A stretch of DNA of 64,000 nt from Vagococcus carniphilus (GTDB lineage Bacteria; Bacillota; Bacilli; Lactobacillales; Vagococcaceae), in contig NZ_CP060720.1 in NCBI RefSeq assembly GCF_014397115.1, forward strand, positions 2,868,001 through 2,932,000, given 5' to 3'. Both the position numbers and the translations under genes were made by a program. Shown piece after piece: positions 7,981 through 16,752 of this stretch. Under the pieces are notes generated by a model. The model ran no database searches, had not been told where the DNA came from, and saw only the letters and a program-made list of their open reading frames with translations. Numbering within the stretch: position 1 is the stretch's first letter; the number at the start of each line of letters is the position of its first letter.

Positions 7981-8243
7981 ATATTTGAGACTTATGGGTC
8001 AGCCTCATGACTTCCTTTATAATGCTTATTTATATTATCTTATACTTTGTTTATCCAGCTAGTATTCCTAATATAGGAATATTGTTAACCGGCTTTGGAC
8101 CTTTAATTAATATTCCTCTACTTCTTTCTTATAATGGAAAAAGAGGAAAAAATAATGCCTATATAAAATGGGGATTCTATTGGTTTTACCCAGTACATCT
8201 AACACTATTGGCTCTTTTGCGTTATTTGATATTGGGGTGGTAA

Positions 8244-9074
8244 ATTTGATTATGTCTAATTTTAAAAATATAATCAATTCACAAAATTTATTAAAAATTA
8301 ACGATATTAAAGGGACAAATATACTATACAATTAATATAAAGTAATGTTTAAATTTCACGAAGAGAAAACTATATGTCATTTTCCTTTTCTTACAAGATG
8401 TTATCAGATGAAGGAAATATTTACCAAGGAATACATATACGAAAAATACACAAGTAAAAAGGTTTACTTGTGTACGTTACGTATATCATTTTTTTAACTG
8501 ACTTAAAGGAATTTATTTGATCTGTTATTTCTATTAAAATTTCAACATTTTTTTGATAGTGATACACTAGTGATGCACTTTTGTCGTTTATCACAGCCTA
8601 GTAGATCCCCTTCAATACACAAATTCTAAATACTTACTTTAATAATGGTTTTATATCCACTATAATCTAAATTCTTTACTTTTTCTATCTTTCGCTATCT
8701 ATCAATAAATGAAGAATTATATGCTCCAGTATATTACAAAAAACTAATTTTTTTGGTTTATGATAATTAGATATTTTTTTCTTTTTTACATTTATTTTTA
8801 TTGGATAAATCTGAATACATATTCTTATCAATATAACAGCTATAAAAATCCTTTATCCGATTTTAAATTTTTAGTTAGTTTCAAATTATCAATATTGAAA
8901 TAACATCTTTAAAATTTTTTGTTAATAACTCATATTATTTTATATGATTCTTTATCCATCTCCATATAATGCTATAAATAAATTAATTAACTTTATCCTA
9001 TCCCCTTCTCTTATACACTTTTTAGTGTATTCCCCTCCCCCCTATAAAGTTTAAGTTTATTAAGAAGTACTAAT
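8244..9074. other. Gene-poor AT-rich gap between traX remnant and the WxL locus
   Basis: About 830 bases with no convincing protein gene. It contains a 27-codon frame at 8374-8457 (MSFSFSYKMLSDEGNI...) with a modest GAAGAG site. It also holds a perfect 12-bp inverted repeat, TACACAAGTAAA / TTTACTTGTGTA, at 8447-8474 with a 4-base loop that overlaps the end of that frame. A 7-bp hairpin ATACACT / AGTGTAT lies at 9013-9030 before the end of the Mga-like gene. The short frame may be a fragment of a lost gene. Nothing else was recognised. Confidence 0.4.
8447..8474. repeat. Perfect 12-bp inverted repeat (stem-loop)
   Basis: TACACAAGTAAA, a loop of AAGG, then TTTACTTGTGTA. There is no T-run immediately after the stem; a T7 tract starts about 14 bases later. 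It could be a weak terminator or a structured RNA element. Confidence 0.45.
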
Positions 9075-10325
9075 TTATAAGTGTATATGTGATACAATAT
9101 CTAATTCAATTTTTTTTAAATCATAACTACTCGCATAATCATCAACCAATACTTTATTTTTCCACGGTAAATACCTCTGATTAGTGATTACCAATTCATT
9201 TTCGTTTAGACATTTGAGCTCTTCAGTTGATATAATTTTAAACGTATAATAATTATCAAAATAAGTTACTAATTTTTGTTTTAAAAAATTTGCATGATAA
9301 ACAGAAAATTCGCTATTAACATATAAAAACCTTCTTTTGCTTGCATAAAATTTAACAATATCAGGATAGTTAACAATTAAAATATAATTAAGTAAATTTT
9401 CATATTCAAATAAATCTATTCCCAATATATTAACTAGACTAGTTATTATAGATTGTAATTCATGGTATAGGTAAACCTTATTTTTTAATGATTTATTAAA
9501 AAAATCTAATTGGCTAATAAATAACTTTATAGGGATTTTATAATACGTTTCGTTTTCAAAAATTTTTACTAGTAAATTAAATAAGGGTATTACTAACTCT
9601 TCATTTTTTGTATTAAATAGCTCTTTCTTTAAAAATTTAATCAATTTTTCTTTAAATAAATATTCTAATACCTTTTCATCTTTGTTTATTTTAAATCCAT
9701 TCTTTTCCCTTATTGATGATACATAGACATAACTTAAATAATAAGGTGTTAAAATTTCATTTTCATCAAGTGATAGTTCTGTTTGATCTTTCAAGTAACC
9801 GAATAAATTTTCATCAAGAGCAAATAAATTAATCTCTACCCAAAAAACACTCATTAACTTTCTAAGTTTCTCTTCTACCTCAGCAGTTATAAAACACTTA
9901 TTATTAACTACTTTAATTTCCATACTATACTTTATTAGTTCACTATTTATATGGTTAATACTAATTATTATAAATTCTTCGCTCTTTTCAAATAGTTTAG
10001 CGTATAATCTAACATTCTGATATGGTCTAATAAATATTTGTCTTAATAACAATATATTTAGAGATTTATTTAAAATACTATATTGAATGTATTTTATTTT
10101 TTCATAAGAATAGCTTCCCAATAGCTCTATCTTTGACCTATCTCTGTCAATACATACAAAATCACCATAAAAATTCTCTAAATAATCAAAGTCTCTCGAA
10201 AGAGTTTCTTCCGATTCTTTCAAAAAAATCGATAAATCAACTAACGAAATATACTTTTTTTTGTATGTCAAACTATTTAAAATAGCTATGTACCTTTTAC
10301 TATCATCTTCAAGAATATTTCACAT
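9075..10325 (-). CDS. Mga-like transcriptional regulator with an in-frame stop at codon 2
   Basis: The frame encodes about 415 residues resembling Mga/AtxA-type regulators. The N-terminal winged helix-turn-helix reads LEDDSKRYIAILNSLTYKKKYISLVDLSIFLKESEETLSRDFDYLE, a central PRD-like helical region follows, and the C-terminus resembles an EIIB fold. Upstream, AGGGGAG is followed 7 bases later by ATG at 10325, the ideal start, but the next codon is TGA (10320-10322). The following codons (AAT ATT CTT GAA) continue the family N-terminus. A single T-to-G change from TTA would explain this. The first usable alternative is TTG at 10271, without a ribosome site and inside the DNA-binding domain. 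It closes the WxL operon, 23 bases after the DUF916 gene. Confidence 0.65.
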
Positions 10326-10348
10326 GATATATCTCCCCTAAAAATATA

Positions 10349-11404
10349 CTATTTTCTTCTTTTAGATTTTTTCTTTTTTAAATATTCTTTTTTTGCTCTT
10401 TTTTTCTTTGATACATATAGAAATATTAAGAGAAATAAAATTAATAGAGCAAATGCAGTTACATAATACTTTGTTTTATCTTTATTAGTATAGTCAACAA
10501 ATACAGATTTTTCATTTTTTTCTTCTGCTGTAGAATTAGAAATGGAAAATTTTTTATTTAACACATATTTTTTACCATCTGCGTTAATATTCAGTTTTGC
10601 CTCATATTTACCAGGTAGTATTTCAGTATCTTTTAAATCAAAACCAAAATTAAAATCTGAATATGGTGCCATCTGCATGTTGGATATTTTACTAACATAC
10701 CATTTTTTTTTACTATCTAAATTATAGATTTCCCCATCAATATCCATATTCCTAATAATAGATAAACTAGAGTTTTTTATATTAACATCAATATAAGGAT
10801 GGTAATTCCTTAAATTAGCCTCTATATTTCCTAAAGAAATTTTATTTGGAATAAAAGTTGTATCCTCTCTTATTATGATCGGTATACTGTAAGAAAAAGT
10901 ATTCGTCACCATTTTCTTATCTTCTTTTTCTTTTGGATTTATTTCTCTAAAATGAATTCCTCCTAATACTTCTCCACTAAACTTTTTTTTAGGTGTCTGT
11001 ATAGGAATAGATATTATATTCGTCTCTTTCGCCTCTAACGTAACTTCTTTTTCATATGAGCCTATCATTTTATCAAAGTTAAAGTTGTCATCTATAGCTA
11101 CACTTGTTTTCTTATTTTTAACTGGCTCATATAAAAGAACTCCAGTATCTGAGGTTAGTACACGATTTGCTTGAATTAAAATTTTTATCTTCTCATTACT
11201 ATAATTGTTAACCTCAATTTCTAATACTTCTTTTTGGTCTGGGTTCATATTTAACATAAAATAGCCACTATCTCCTATTTCCTTGTCCTGAGCACTAGGA
11301 TAAATAGGATTGACACTAAAATTACTATTACTTGCTTGAGTATTCTTTGAAATACAAAATATGCTAAACAAGATAATAAATAATGTTAAAGATTTTTTAT
11401 TCAA
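10349..11404 (-). CDS. DUF916/DUF3324 WxL-interacting cell-surface protein
   Basis: A 351-residue secreted membrane protein: N-terminal signal peptide ending near NTQAS, DUF916 beta-sandwich (about residues 30-150; FSVNPIYPSAQDKEIGDSGYFMLNMNPDQKEVLEIEV), DUF3324 domain (about 160-300), then a C-terminal transmembrane helix (YYVTAFALLILFLLIFLYV) and a very basic cytoplasmic tail. Proteins of this type (CscA-like) bind WxL proteins and peptidoglycan and hold the complex on the wall. The ATG at 11410 is one base after AAGGAG. A TTG two codons later (11404) has a 7-base spacing and is the likelier start. Confidence 0.88.
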   Translation of the reverse strand: MNKKSLTLFIILFSIFCISKNTQASNSNFSVNPIYPSAQDKEIGDSGYFMLNMNPDQKEVLEIEVNNYSNEKIKILIQANRVLTSDTGVLLYEPVKNKKTSVAIDDNFNFDKMIGSYEKEVTLEAKETNIISIPIQTPKKKFSGEVLGGIHFREINPKEKEDKKMVTNTFSYSIPIIIREDTTFIPNKISLGNIEANLRNYHPYIDVNIKNSSLSIIRNMDIDGEIYNLDSKKKWYVSKISNMQMAPYSDFNFGFDLKDTEILPGKYEAKLNINADGKKYVLNKKFSISNSTAEEKNEKSVFVDYTNKDKTKYYVTAFALLILFLLIFLYVSKKKRAKKEYLKKKKSKRRK

Positions 11405-11447
11405 AAACATTCTCCTTTTAAAAAAAGGAAAAATAGTATTTTTCCTC

Positions 11448-12260
11448 TTAAATTCCTGGTACTAATTCCCAGTTAATATCAGCAGTATAATCAGCCACCG
11501 ACACAGATGTATTCTTTGGTAAATTAAATGTTACTCCATTTGTTACTTTATAATTACTCTTAGTACTATCTAAGTTATCATCAGTTTGATTTACTAATTC
11601 TGAACCTAGAGCTAAAGAATATGACCCCATCCCTTGGCTTTCAACTTTGCTTTCATCTGATGTTGCAATTTTTTGAGGTGACTGCTGTAATTTAAATCCA
11701 TCTTTTACAACAGCAGAAGCTGCTTCACTATTTACCACTGGAGTTTCTGCTTTTGGTTGAGCATAAGAAACATTACTAAATATAACTTCTGCTCCTTTTA
11801 ATACTACTTCATTATTACTTTTGTTTGTTCCTTTAAACTCAGTAGCTGAAACTCTCAAATTCCAACCACCATTTCTATTAGTACGTGTATCTAATGTCGA
11901 AACAAACGGAACTACATCATATTTTTCCTTCTTATCATCTTTTTTATCAACAACTAAATCTGGTTTTGAATTAGCAGTTATCCCATTCACTGTTTTCTTG
12001 TGAACACCAAAGTCAAAGTCTGAAACGTACTGAATCATTAAATCACCTTTATTAGGGTTCACAGGCTCCACTGGATCGACAGGTTTATCTGGATCTTTTG
12101 GATCAACAATCTCAGATTCACCTTCAATAAATTTTACCTTTCCAATAGAACTAGCATTATTACTATCTTTATACGTTGCTGCTTCAAAATCATTCCCCAT
12201 ACTACTTAGTAAAAATAAAGGTGCAACTAAAACTGAACTGAAAATTATTTTTTTATTCAT
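11448..12260 (-). CDS. WxL domain surface protein
   Basis: A 270-residue secreted protein with a signal peptide (about residues 1-27, MNKKIIFSSVLVAPLFLLSS), a short proline/aspartate repeat linker (DPKDPDKPVDPVEPVNP, about 53-69) and a C-terminal WxL domain. The domain has the two signature motifs GGWNLRV (Trp133) and NWELVPG (Trp264), plus QYVSDFDFG and the conserved GAEVIFSNVSY. WxL domains attach noncovalently to peptidoglycan. It overlaps the upstream small LPxTN gene by 4 bases, so the two are translationally coupled, and it precedes the DUF916 gene by 37 bases. Confidence 0.93.
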   Translation of the reverse strand: MNKKIIFSSVLVAPLFLLSSMGNDFEAATYKDSNNASSIGKVKFIEGESEIVDPKDPDKPVDPVEPVNPNKGDLMIQYVSDFDFGVHKKTVNGITANSKPDLVVDKKDDKKEKYDVVPFVSTLDTRTNRNGGWNLRVSATEFKGTNKSNNEVVLKGAEVIFSNVSYAQPKAETPVVNSEAASAVVKDGFKLQQSPQKIATSDESKVESQGMGSYSLALGSELVNQTDDNLDSTKSNYKVTNGVTFNLPKNTSVSVADYTADINWELVPGI

Positions 12261-12565
12261 TCCACTTCTCTCCTTAAAATATTTTTTTTATATAATAAGT
12301 AGGCTACTAATGTAAAAATTAGTAGTCCACATATCACTAAATAATCATTACTTACTTCATTTGTTCTAGGTAAATACTTACTACTTATTTTGTTTTCTAT
12401 ATCTTCATCCATAATTTTTGACTGATTTTTACCTAAAGAATCAACTATTGTAATACTTCCTTTTCCATTGACTTTATTATCAGAATTATATTCTGCTGCA
12501 TCAGAGATATCATAGAAAAATATTGACAATAAAATTATTAATAATACATTTACTATTTTTTTCAT
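12257..12565 (-). CDS. Small sortase-anchored protein with LPRTN sorting motif
   Basis: A 102-residue protein with a signal peptide (about residues 1-23, ending DAAEY), a short polar stretch, then LPRTNE (about residue 66), a hydrophobic helix (YLVICGLLIFTLVAYLLY) and a basic tail KKNILRREVE. This is the sortase substrate layout, with Asn in place of Gly in LPXTG. Csc-type WxL operons usually include one such small anchored protein, thought to link the complex to the wall. Whether the housekeeping sortase accepts the LPRTN variant cannot be judged here. The stop overlaps the start of the next WxL gene. Confidence 0.85.
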   Translation of the reverse strand: MKKIVNVLLIILLSIFFYDISDAAEYNSDNKVNGKGSITIVDSLGKNQSKIMDEDIENKISSKYLPRTNEVSNDYLVICGLLIFTLVAYLLYKKNILRREVE

Positions 12566-12580
12566 TTCTACCTCATTCTC

Positions 12581-14884
12581 CTAATCTATTAATGGAACAA
12601 GCTGCCAATCTATTACAGAAAAATATTCTTCATTATTTTTTTGTGTACCAGATGGTATTTTTAAAGATACTCCCGATGTTTTATTCTCTTTAGTTAATTC
12701 TCCAAAAGCTAATGACCAAGATTTCTCTTCATGAGTTCCTGCTTTCTGAGATATTAATGAAGTTACTGAATTGGATAAATTAACTGTCTCATTTTCAATT
12801 AAAGGTGCATTAGTTAAGTTTTTGGAGAAATTCAAATTTGATAGATAAAGTTCGGCGCCATTAATTTCGTGATTAATAGAATCTTTAAAGGATGATGCCT
12901 TAGCTTGTAGTCGCCAACCTTTGTTTTCCCCTGGTCTATCATCTATAACTGATACAAAAGCCGGAACATGTTTAACTTTCCCATCATCTAGTTTCACCGT
13001 ATCTCCTAAACTTATTTCTTCTATTGATAGATAACTATTAATAACACTTGAAAAATCAAAATCTGAAACATATTGAATTCGTAATGATTCTTGTGTTTTA
13101 TTTTGAGGCTTTTCCTCATCTTCAATAATAGGTGTAACAGGTGTCTTACCATCAATTGGATCTAAAATTTTACTCCTCCACTTGGCATAAAGCACTTTAT
13201 CACCAGTAATTAGCTGATTAAAATCGAACTTTTTGGTTAAGCCTTTATCTTCATACCAGCCTTCAAATTTTTTATTTGCATAGGTTGGATTAGTTGGTTG
13301 CGTCGCTTTTTTATTATTTTCTACCTTTTGACTTGTAACCTTACTACCACCATTACTTTCGAAACTGACGGTATGAATCGAAGTCCACTTTGCATAAAGT
13401 ACTTTATCACCAGTAATTAGCTGATTAAAATCGAACTTTTTAGTTAACCCTTTATCCTCATACCAACCTTCAAATCTCTTATTATCATAAGTTGGATTAG
13501 TTGGTTGGGTTGCTTTTTTATTATTTTCTACCTTTTGACTTGTAACCTTACTACCACCATTACTTTCAAAACTGACGGTATGAATCGAAGTCCACTTCGC
13601 ATAAAGTACTTTATCACCAGTAATTGGCTGATTAAAATCGAATTTTTTAGTCAAACCTTTATCTTCATACCAGCCTTCAAATTTTTTATTTGCATAAGTT
13701 GGATTAATTGGTTGAGTTGCCTTTTTACTATCTTCTACTCTCTGATTCACAATTCTACTACCACCATTACTTTCAAAACTAACGGTGTATATTGGAGCGT
13801 ACTTAAAAACTATTCCACGTTTTTGTCTTGTTAAATTTCCTTGCCATGTGTTACTGTTACTGGATGAAACAAATTCACCATTCCTATATACATCATATGA
13901 CTTAAAATTGTAATTAGAAAAATTTTTATTATTAATAGTAACGGAATCATTAAAGCTTTTCTTTAATCCATAATTTTCTACATTTTGGATAACTTTCCCT
14001 GTTTTATTATCCACATGGACTGCTTTTACCAATTGTGGATTAGTTCGAGATATTGTTATTACTCTAAGAGGTGTTTTTAATGAATCATTAAAACCGTTTT
14101 TAGCAGGGGTTGAATAATTATAAGCAATATCTATACGCACCTTGTCTCCAACAGTATTGGGATGGAAAAAGAAATTGTTATTATTAGTTAGTTTTGTAAC
14201 TATAGCTGGTCTTTTCACTCCATTAAATAAGACATCATTTAAATAATTAGCACTTCCAGGAACTCCAATCATAGGTGTTCTCTGAGTTTTATTTAAATCA
14301 TAGTATCCTAAATTACCACTTACCGGATATGAAAAATTGTATATAGGATTTTTTAAGATTTGAGCATTAACAACATGATATTTTGATTCTATCAGCGAAA
14401 TTATTGGTTTAGTTGCATTTAATTGCATTAATTCAAATTCAGCAAAAAAATTAGTTGACCAATTATTCCCAGAGATATTATTACTTCTTCTACCTTCTTC
14501 TGTAGATGCTTTTATTTGAGATTCAGTCTGCCAGCTATTCCAATTAAAGTAATTACTAAAGCTTCTATCGGCATAGCTATAATTTCTTTTTTCTTTTGGT
14601 ACACTTTCTATCACGGATTTTTTTAATTCATTAGGCATTTGATAATCCGTTCCCTCTTCTTGAAAAGAATTAAACTCTTCCTCTGTTAAATAGAACACTT
14701 CATTATTAACTAGAATCATATAATACAAGCTCTCATTCATTACACGATCTTTACTGAGGAGTTCTTCAGAAAAAAGTGAAAAATTTTCTTCTATTTCAGA
14801 CCTATAGTCTTCAGCCTTCACTTTTACTCCACTTAAAAATAGTAGTATACAAAATAATAAATAAAATTCTTTTTTTAGTTTCAT
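12581..14884 (-). CDS. Large WxL adhesin with MucBP-like region and three InlB B-repeats
   Basis: A 767-residue secreted protein. It has a signal peptide (1-25, KVKAED) and a unique N-terminal domain (about 30-280, Asn/Tyr-rich, probably a ligand-binding beta domain). A MucBP-like segment follows (about 285-360; VHVDNKTGKVIQNVENYG). Three tandem 69-residue InlB B-repeat (Listeria-Bacteroides) modules occupy 366-572, each VSFESNGGS...FEGWYEDKG...LYAKW. A C-terminal WxL domain carries GWRLQ (Trp657) and DWQLVP (Trp760). It is likely a surface adhesin held by the WxL domain. It is the first structural gene of the operon, 24 bases after the AraC-type regulator. Confidence 0.9.
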   Translation of the reverse strand: MKLKKEFYLLFCILLFLSGVKVKAEDYRSEIEENFSLFSEELLSKDRVMNESLYYMILVNNEVFYLTEEEFNSFQEEGTDYQMPNELKKSVIESVPKEKRNYSYADRSFSNYFNWNSWQTESQIKASTEEGRRSNNISGNNWSTNFFAEFELMQLNATKPIISLIESKYHVVNAQILKNPIYNFSYPVSGNLGYYDLNKTQRTPMIGVPGSANYLNDVLFNGVKRPAIVTKLTNNNNFFFHPNTVGDKVRIDIAYNYSTPAKNGFNDSLKTPLRVITISRTNPQLVKAVHVDNKTGKVIQNVENYGLKKSFNDSVTINNKNFSNYNFKSYDVYRNGEFVSSSNSNTWQGNLTRQKRGIVFKYAPIYTVSFESNGGSRIVNQRVEDSKKATQPINPTYANKKFEGWYEDKGLTKKFDFNQPITGDKVLYAKWTSIHTVSFESNGGSKVTSQKVENNKKATQPTNPTYDNKRFEGWYEDKGLTKKFDFNQLITGDKVLYAKWTSIHTVSFESNGGSKVTSQKVENNKKATQPTNPTYANKKFEGWYEDKGLTKKFDFNQLITGDKVLYAKWRSKILDPIDGKTPVTPIIEDEEKPQNKTQESLRIQYVSDFDFSSVINSYLSIEEISLGDTVKLDDGKVKHVPAFVSVIDDRPGENKGWRLQAKASSFKDSINHEINGAELYLSNLNFSKNLTNAPLIENETVNLSNSVTSLISQKAGTHEEKSWSLAFGELTKENKTSGVSLKIPSGTQKNNEEYFSVIDWQLVPLID
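13169..13789 (-). repeat. Three tandem 207-bp repeats encoding InlB B-repeat modules
   Basis: Units lie at 13583-13789, 13376-13582 and 13169-13375. The second and third are nearly identical at DNA level and the first is more diverged, suggesting recent duplication or homogenisation within the adhesin gene. Confidence 0.9.
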
Positions 14885-14908
14885 TTATCCCCTTCTCCTT
14901 ATCTCACA

Positions 14909-15856
14909 TCAGTTACTTCGAAAATTTTTAGCAGTTTTCCCAAATTCCCTCTTTAAGACTCTATTGAGAGATTTACTATCACTAAACCCATTTTTTATAG
15001 CTATTTTTTCTATACTCATGTCTAACTTATTTAAATCGTTCAGCGCATGTGTCATTCTAACTTTTTCAATATATGATGTTATTGTAATACCTGTTTTTTT
15101 TTTAAAGTAATTGCTTAAATAAGTCGGGCATAGGTTAACAGAAAGTGAAATGTCCTCTAAAGTAATTTTTTCATCAAAATTATTATTAATATATTTGATA
15201 ATTGGTATCCAATAGTTTTCTCTATCATTAAATAAATCTACCTCAAAATTTTTTAAATTCTCCTTCTCTTCATTACTTGAAAAAAATTTTATTAACACAA
15301 AAAAAATTCTATCAATTAAATTTTTTCTTTCAATTTCAGATAGTTCATCAAATTTATTTTCTAATTCAATTAAACGGTCAAAATAAACTATTAAACGTTC
15401 TCTGAATTTAAGCTGTTTATTACTCATCTTTTCAACTTCTGGAATACTAATATTACTTTTGTTTAATAAATTATAATATGAAATATTATTATTAAACGAC
15501 TCTATCACTTTTAAAAAAACTGTGTTCTCAATATCTTTTATGCGAATTCCATGAACTTTAAAAGGTTCTATAAAAATAATACTTCCTTCTGAGTATTTTT
15601 TATATTTCCCATCCACGAACACTTCAATTTCATTCTTCTTTACATACAATACTTGATAATGAAAGTGCCAATGATTATTTAAAACAAACTCATTATCATT
15701 ACATTTACACATATCATCTTTTAGATGATATACATCCTTTATTTCTCTTATGCTTTTATTATTTAATACTACAGCAAAATGATTTTTACAATCTCGTTCA
15801 TAAATTAAATACGGACACTCTTTCATTAAATCATTTCCTTTAAATTTATTTAACAT
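14909..15856 (-). CDS. AraC-family regulator of the WxL operon
   Basis: A 315-residue protein with an N-terminal cupin-like sensor (HWHFHYQVLYVKKNEIEVFVDGKYKKYSEGSIIFIEPFKVHGI) and a C-terminal pair of AraC helix-turn-helices (KYINNNFDEKITLEDISLSVNLCPTYLSNYFKKKTGITITSYIEKVRM, then IAIKNGFSDSKSLNRVLKREFG). The His-rich HWHFHY and the HGI motif suggest the usual small-molecule pocket. GGGGAG lies 8 bases before the ATG at 15856. The upstream in-frame ATG at 15883 lacks a site. As the first gene of the operon it probably activates the adhesin genes. The Mga-like gene at the other end has a similar GGGGAGATA leader. Confidence 0.88.
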   Translation of the reverse strand: MLNKFKGNDLMKECPYLIYERDCKNHFAVVLNNKSIREIKDVYHLKDDMCKCNDNEFVLNNHWHFHYQVLYVKKNEIEVFVDGKYKKYSEGSIIFIEPFKVHGIRIKDIENTVFLKVIESFNNNISYYNLLNKSNISIPEVEKMSNKQLKFRERLIVYFDRLIELENKFDELSEIERKNLIDRIFFVLIKFFSSNEEKENLKNFEVDLFNDRENYWIPIIKYINNNFDEKITLEDISLSVNLCPTYLSNYFKKKTGITITSYIEKVRMTHALNDLNKLDMSIEKIAIKNGFSDSKSLNRVLKREFGKTAKNFRSN

Positions 15857-16363
15857 AAATCTATCTCCCCAATAACATAACATTCGATTATTTTTAAAAC
15901 TAGGTCGTTTATTTAGAAGTTTTAGGGCATATTTCCCTTTTCATTTAAAATTATATTCTTTTCAACGTCATTTAATAGTTATACATACTGTTTATCTAAC
16001 CTTTTGTATTTTAGATAAATATATAAACACTTACTTATTTTTTGTACATATATAGATATAAAAAATAACGTTATACATTTTGTTATAACAAAAAAATAAG
16101 ACTTTTATTTTTTATAATAAAGTCTTATTTATATATTTTTTACACACTTTTTTTATTCGTATCATTTTATAGTTGCAACGACAAGACACCTTACACGTTA
16201 TTTAATTACTATGATTAACAATAGTCTTCTGAAATTAAAATTTATCATTAACACGAAACTTCCTTATGACAGTTATCTAACTAGATGTTACCTGCCCAGT
16301 TAAACAACTGCAAAAATTCTAACATTTAGAGTATATTTTTTATTAAAACATTAATATTTCTAA

Positions 16364-16471
16364 TTATTTATCTCTCCATACCATTTCATTCTCACAATCT
16401 TTTAAATCTCCATCAATGAACTCATATAAACTATTCTGCTTTTCTATCTGTTCCGCACAATCCAAATACAT
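16364..16471 (-). pseudogene. Possible gene remnant, 35 codons
   Basis: Reads MYLDCAEQIEKQNSLYEFID then GDLKDCENEMVWRDK, with protein-like composition but no ribosome site and an in-frame stop two codons before its ATG. It may be a fragment of a lost gene or chance. No family recognised. Confidence 0.25.
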
Positions 16472-16699
16472 ATTTCAACTTATCACATTTAAACTTACCT
16501 TGAATTTTTTTGAATGAATAAAAAATGGAGACAAATAATTATTTAATTATCTGAAGTTGAACTTCGCCAATTTATTGGAAACTAAAAAAGAACGTTATCT
16601 CTTTAAAAAAGGTAGATCTTCCACACTTCATTGATTTATTTCATTTTCAGGACTTTTTATTACCAATTAATTTGCGCCTCAACACTATTAAACTTTAAG

Positions 16700-16743
16700 T
16701 CAAAAAAATAAGCAACGACAGTCATATAGTTGTCGTTGCTTAT
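16700..16743 (-). terminator. Terminator of the PTS/aldolase operon
   Basis: On the minus strand ATAAGCAACGACA pairs with TGTCGTTGCTTAT and is followed by TTTTTTT. It starts 10 bases after the kinase stop codon. Confidence 0.88.
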
Positions 16744-16752
16744 CTATTGTTA

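Larger units (their letters stand above)
6206..8006 (+). mobile_element. IS1182-family insertion sequence, 1.8 kb
   Basis: The element is bounded by perfect 17-bp terminal inverted repeats, GAGGCTGACCCATAAGT at 6206-6222 and its complement at 7990-8006, with a weaker extension inward. It carries one transposase gene, an inverted-repeat terminator at the left end (6234-6279) and another stem-loop after the transposase. No convincing target duplication flanks it; only one base matches. Size and organisation fit the IS1182 family. Confidence 0.92.
5703..8243 (+). pseudogene. TraX-family membrane protein gene interrupted by an IS1182-family element
   Basis: The left part (5703-6205, about 167 codons) encodes a multi-span membrane protein starting with MEKNKFQRISLDSFHLKIIA and continuing LVEGFHYTHNVKKYASRLAIF, typical of TraX/YjeH-like acetyltransferase-fold membrane proteins. 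The right part (8007-8243, 78 codons) supplies the remaining helices and the family's C-terminal block AYIKWGFYWFYPVHL. Together they give about 245 residues, the usual TraX length. The reading frames of the two halves rejoin only if two extra flanking bases (8007-8008) are dropped with the element, so the exact target is ambiguous. TraX was first described as the F-pilin N-acetylase; chromosomal homologs in Firmicutes are uncharacterised. Confidence 0.85.
15857..16752. other. Intergenic region between WxL and PTS operons with small remnants
   Basis: About 900 bases of very AT-rich DNA. It holds a stem-loop at 16093-16131 (AATAAGACTTT / AAAGTCTTATT, with T-runs in both directions), a 35-codon minus-strand frame at 16364-16471 and the PTS terminator near 16707-16743. 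A plus-strand stretch around 16545-16630 reads KLNFANLLETKKERYLFKKGRSS before a stop. Both short frames lack good start sites and look like pieces of eroded genes. No clear gene is present. Confidence 0.4.

Noticed and set aside
8374-8457. 27-codon frame as a signalling peptide gene
   Set aside because: No leader or cleavage pattern is visible, and its stop lies inside an inverted repeat; more likely a gene fragment or chance.
13505-13834. Plus-strand open frame of 109 codons
   Set aside because: It is a shadow of the InlB repeats in the adhesin gene on the other strand.
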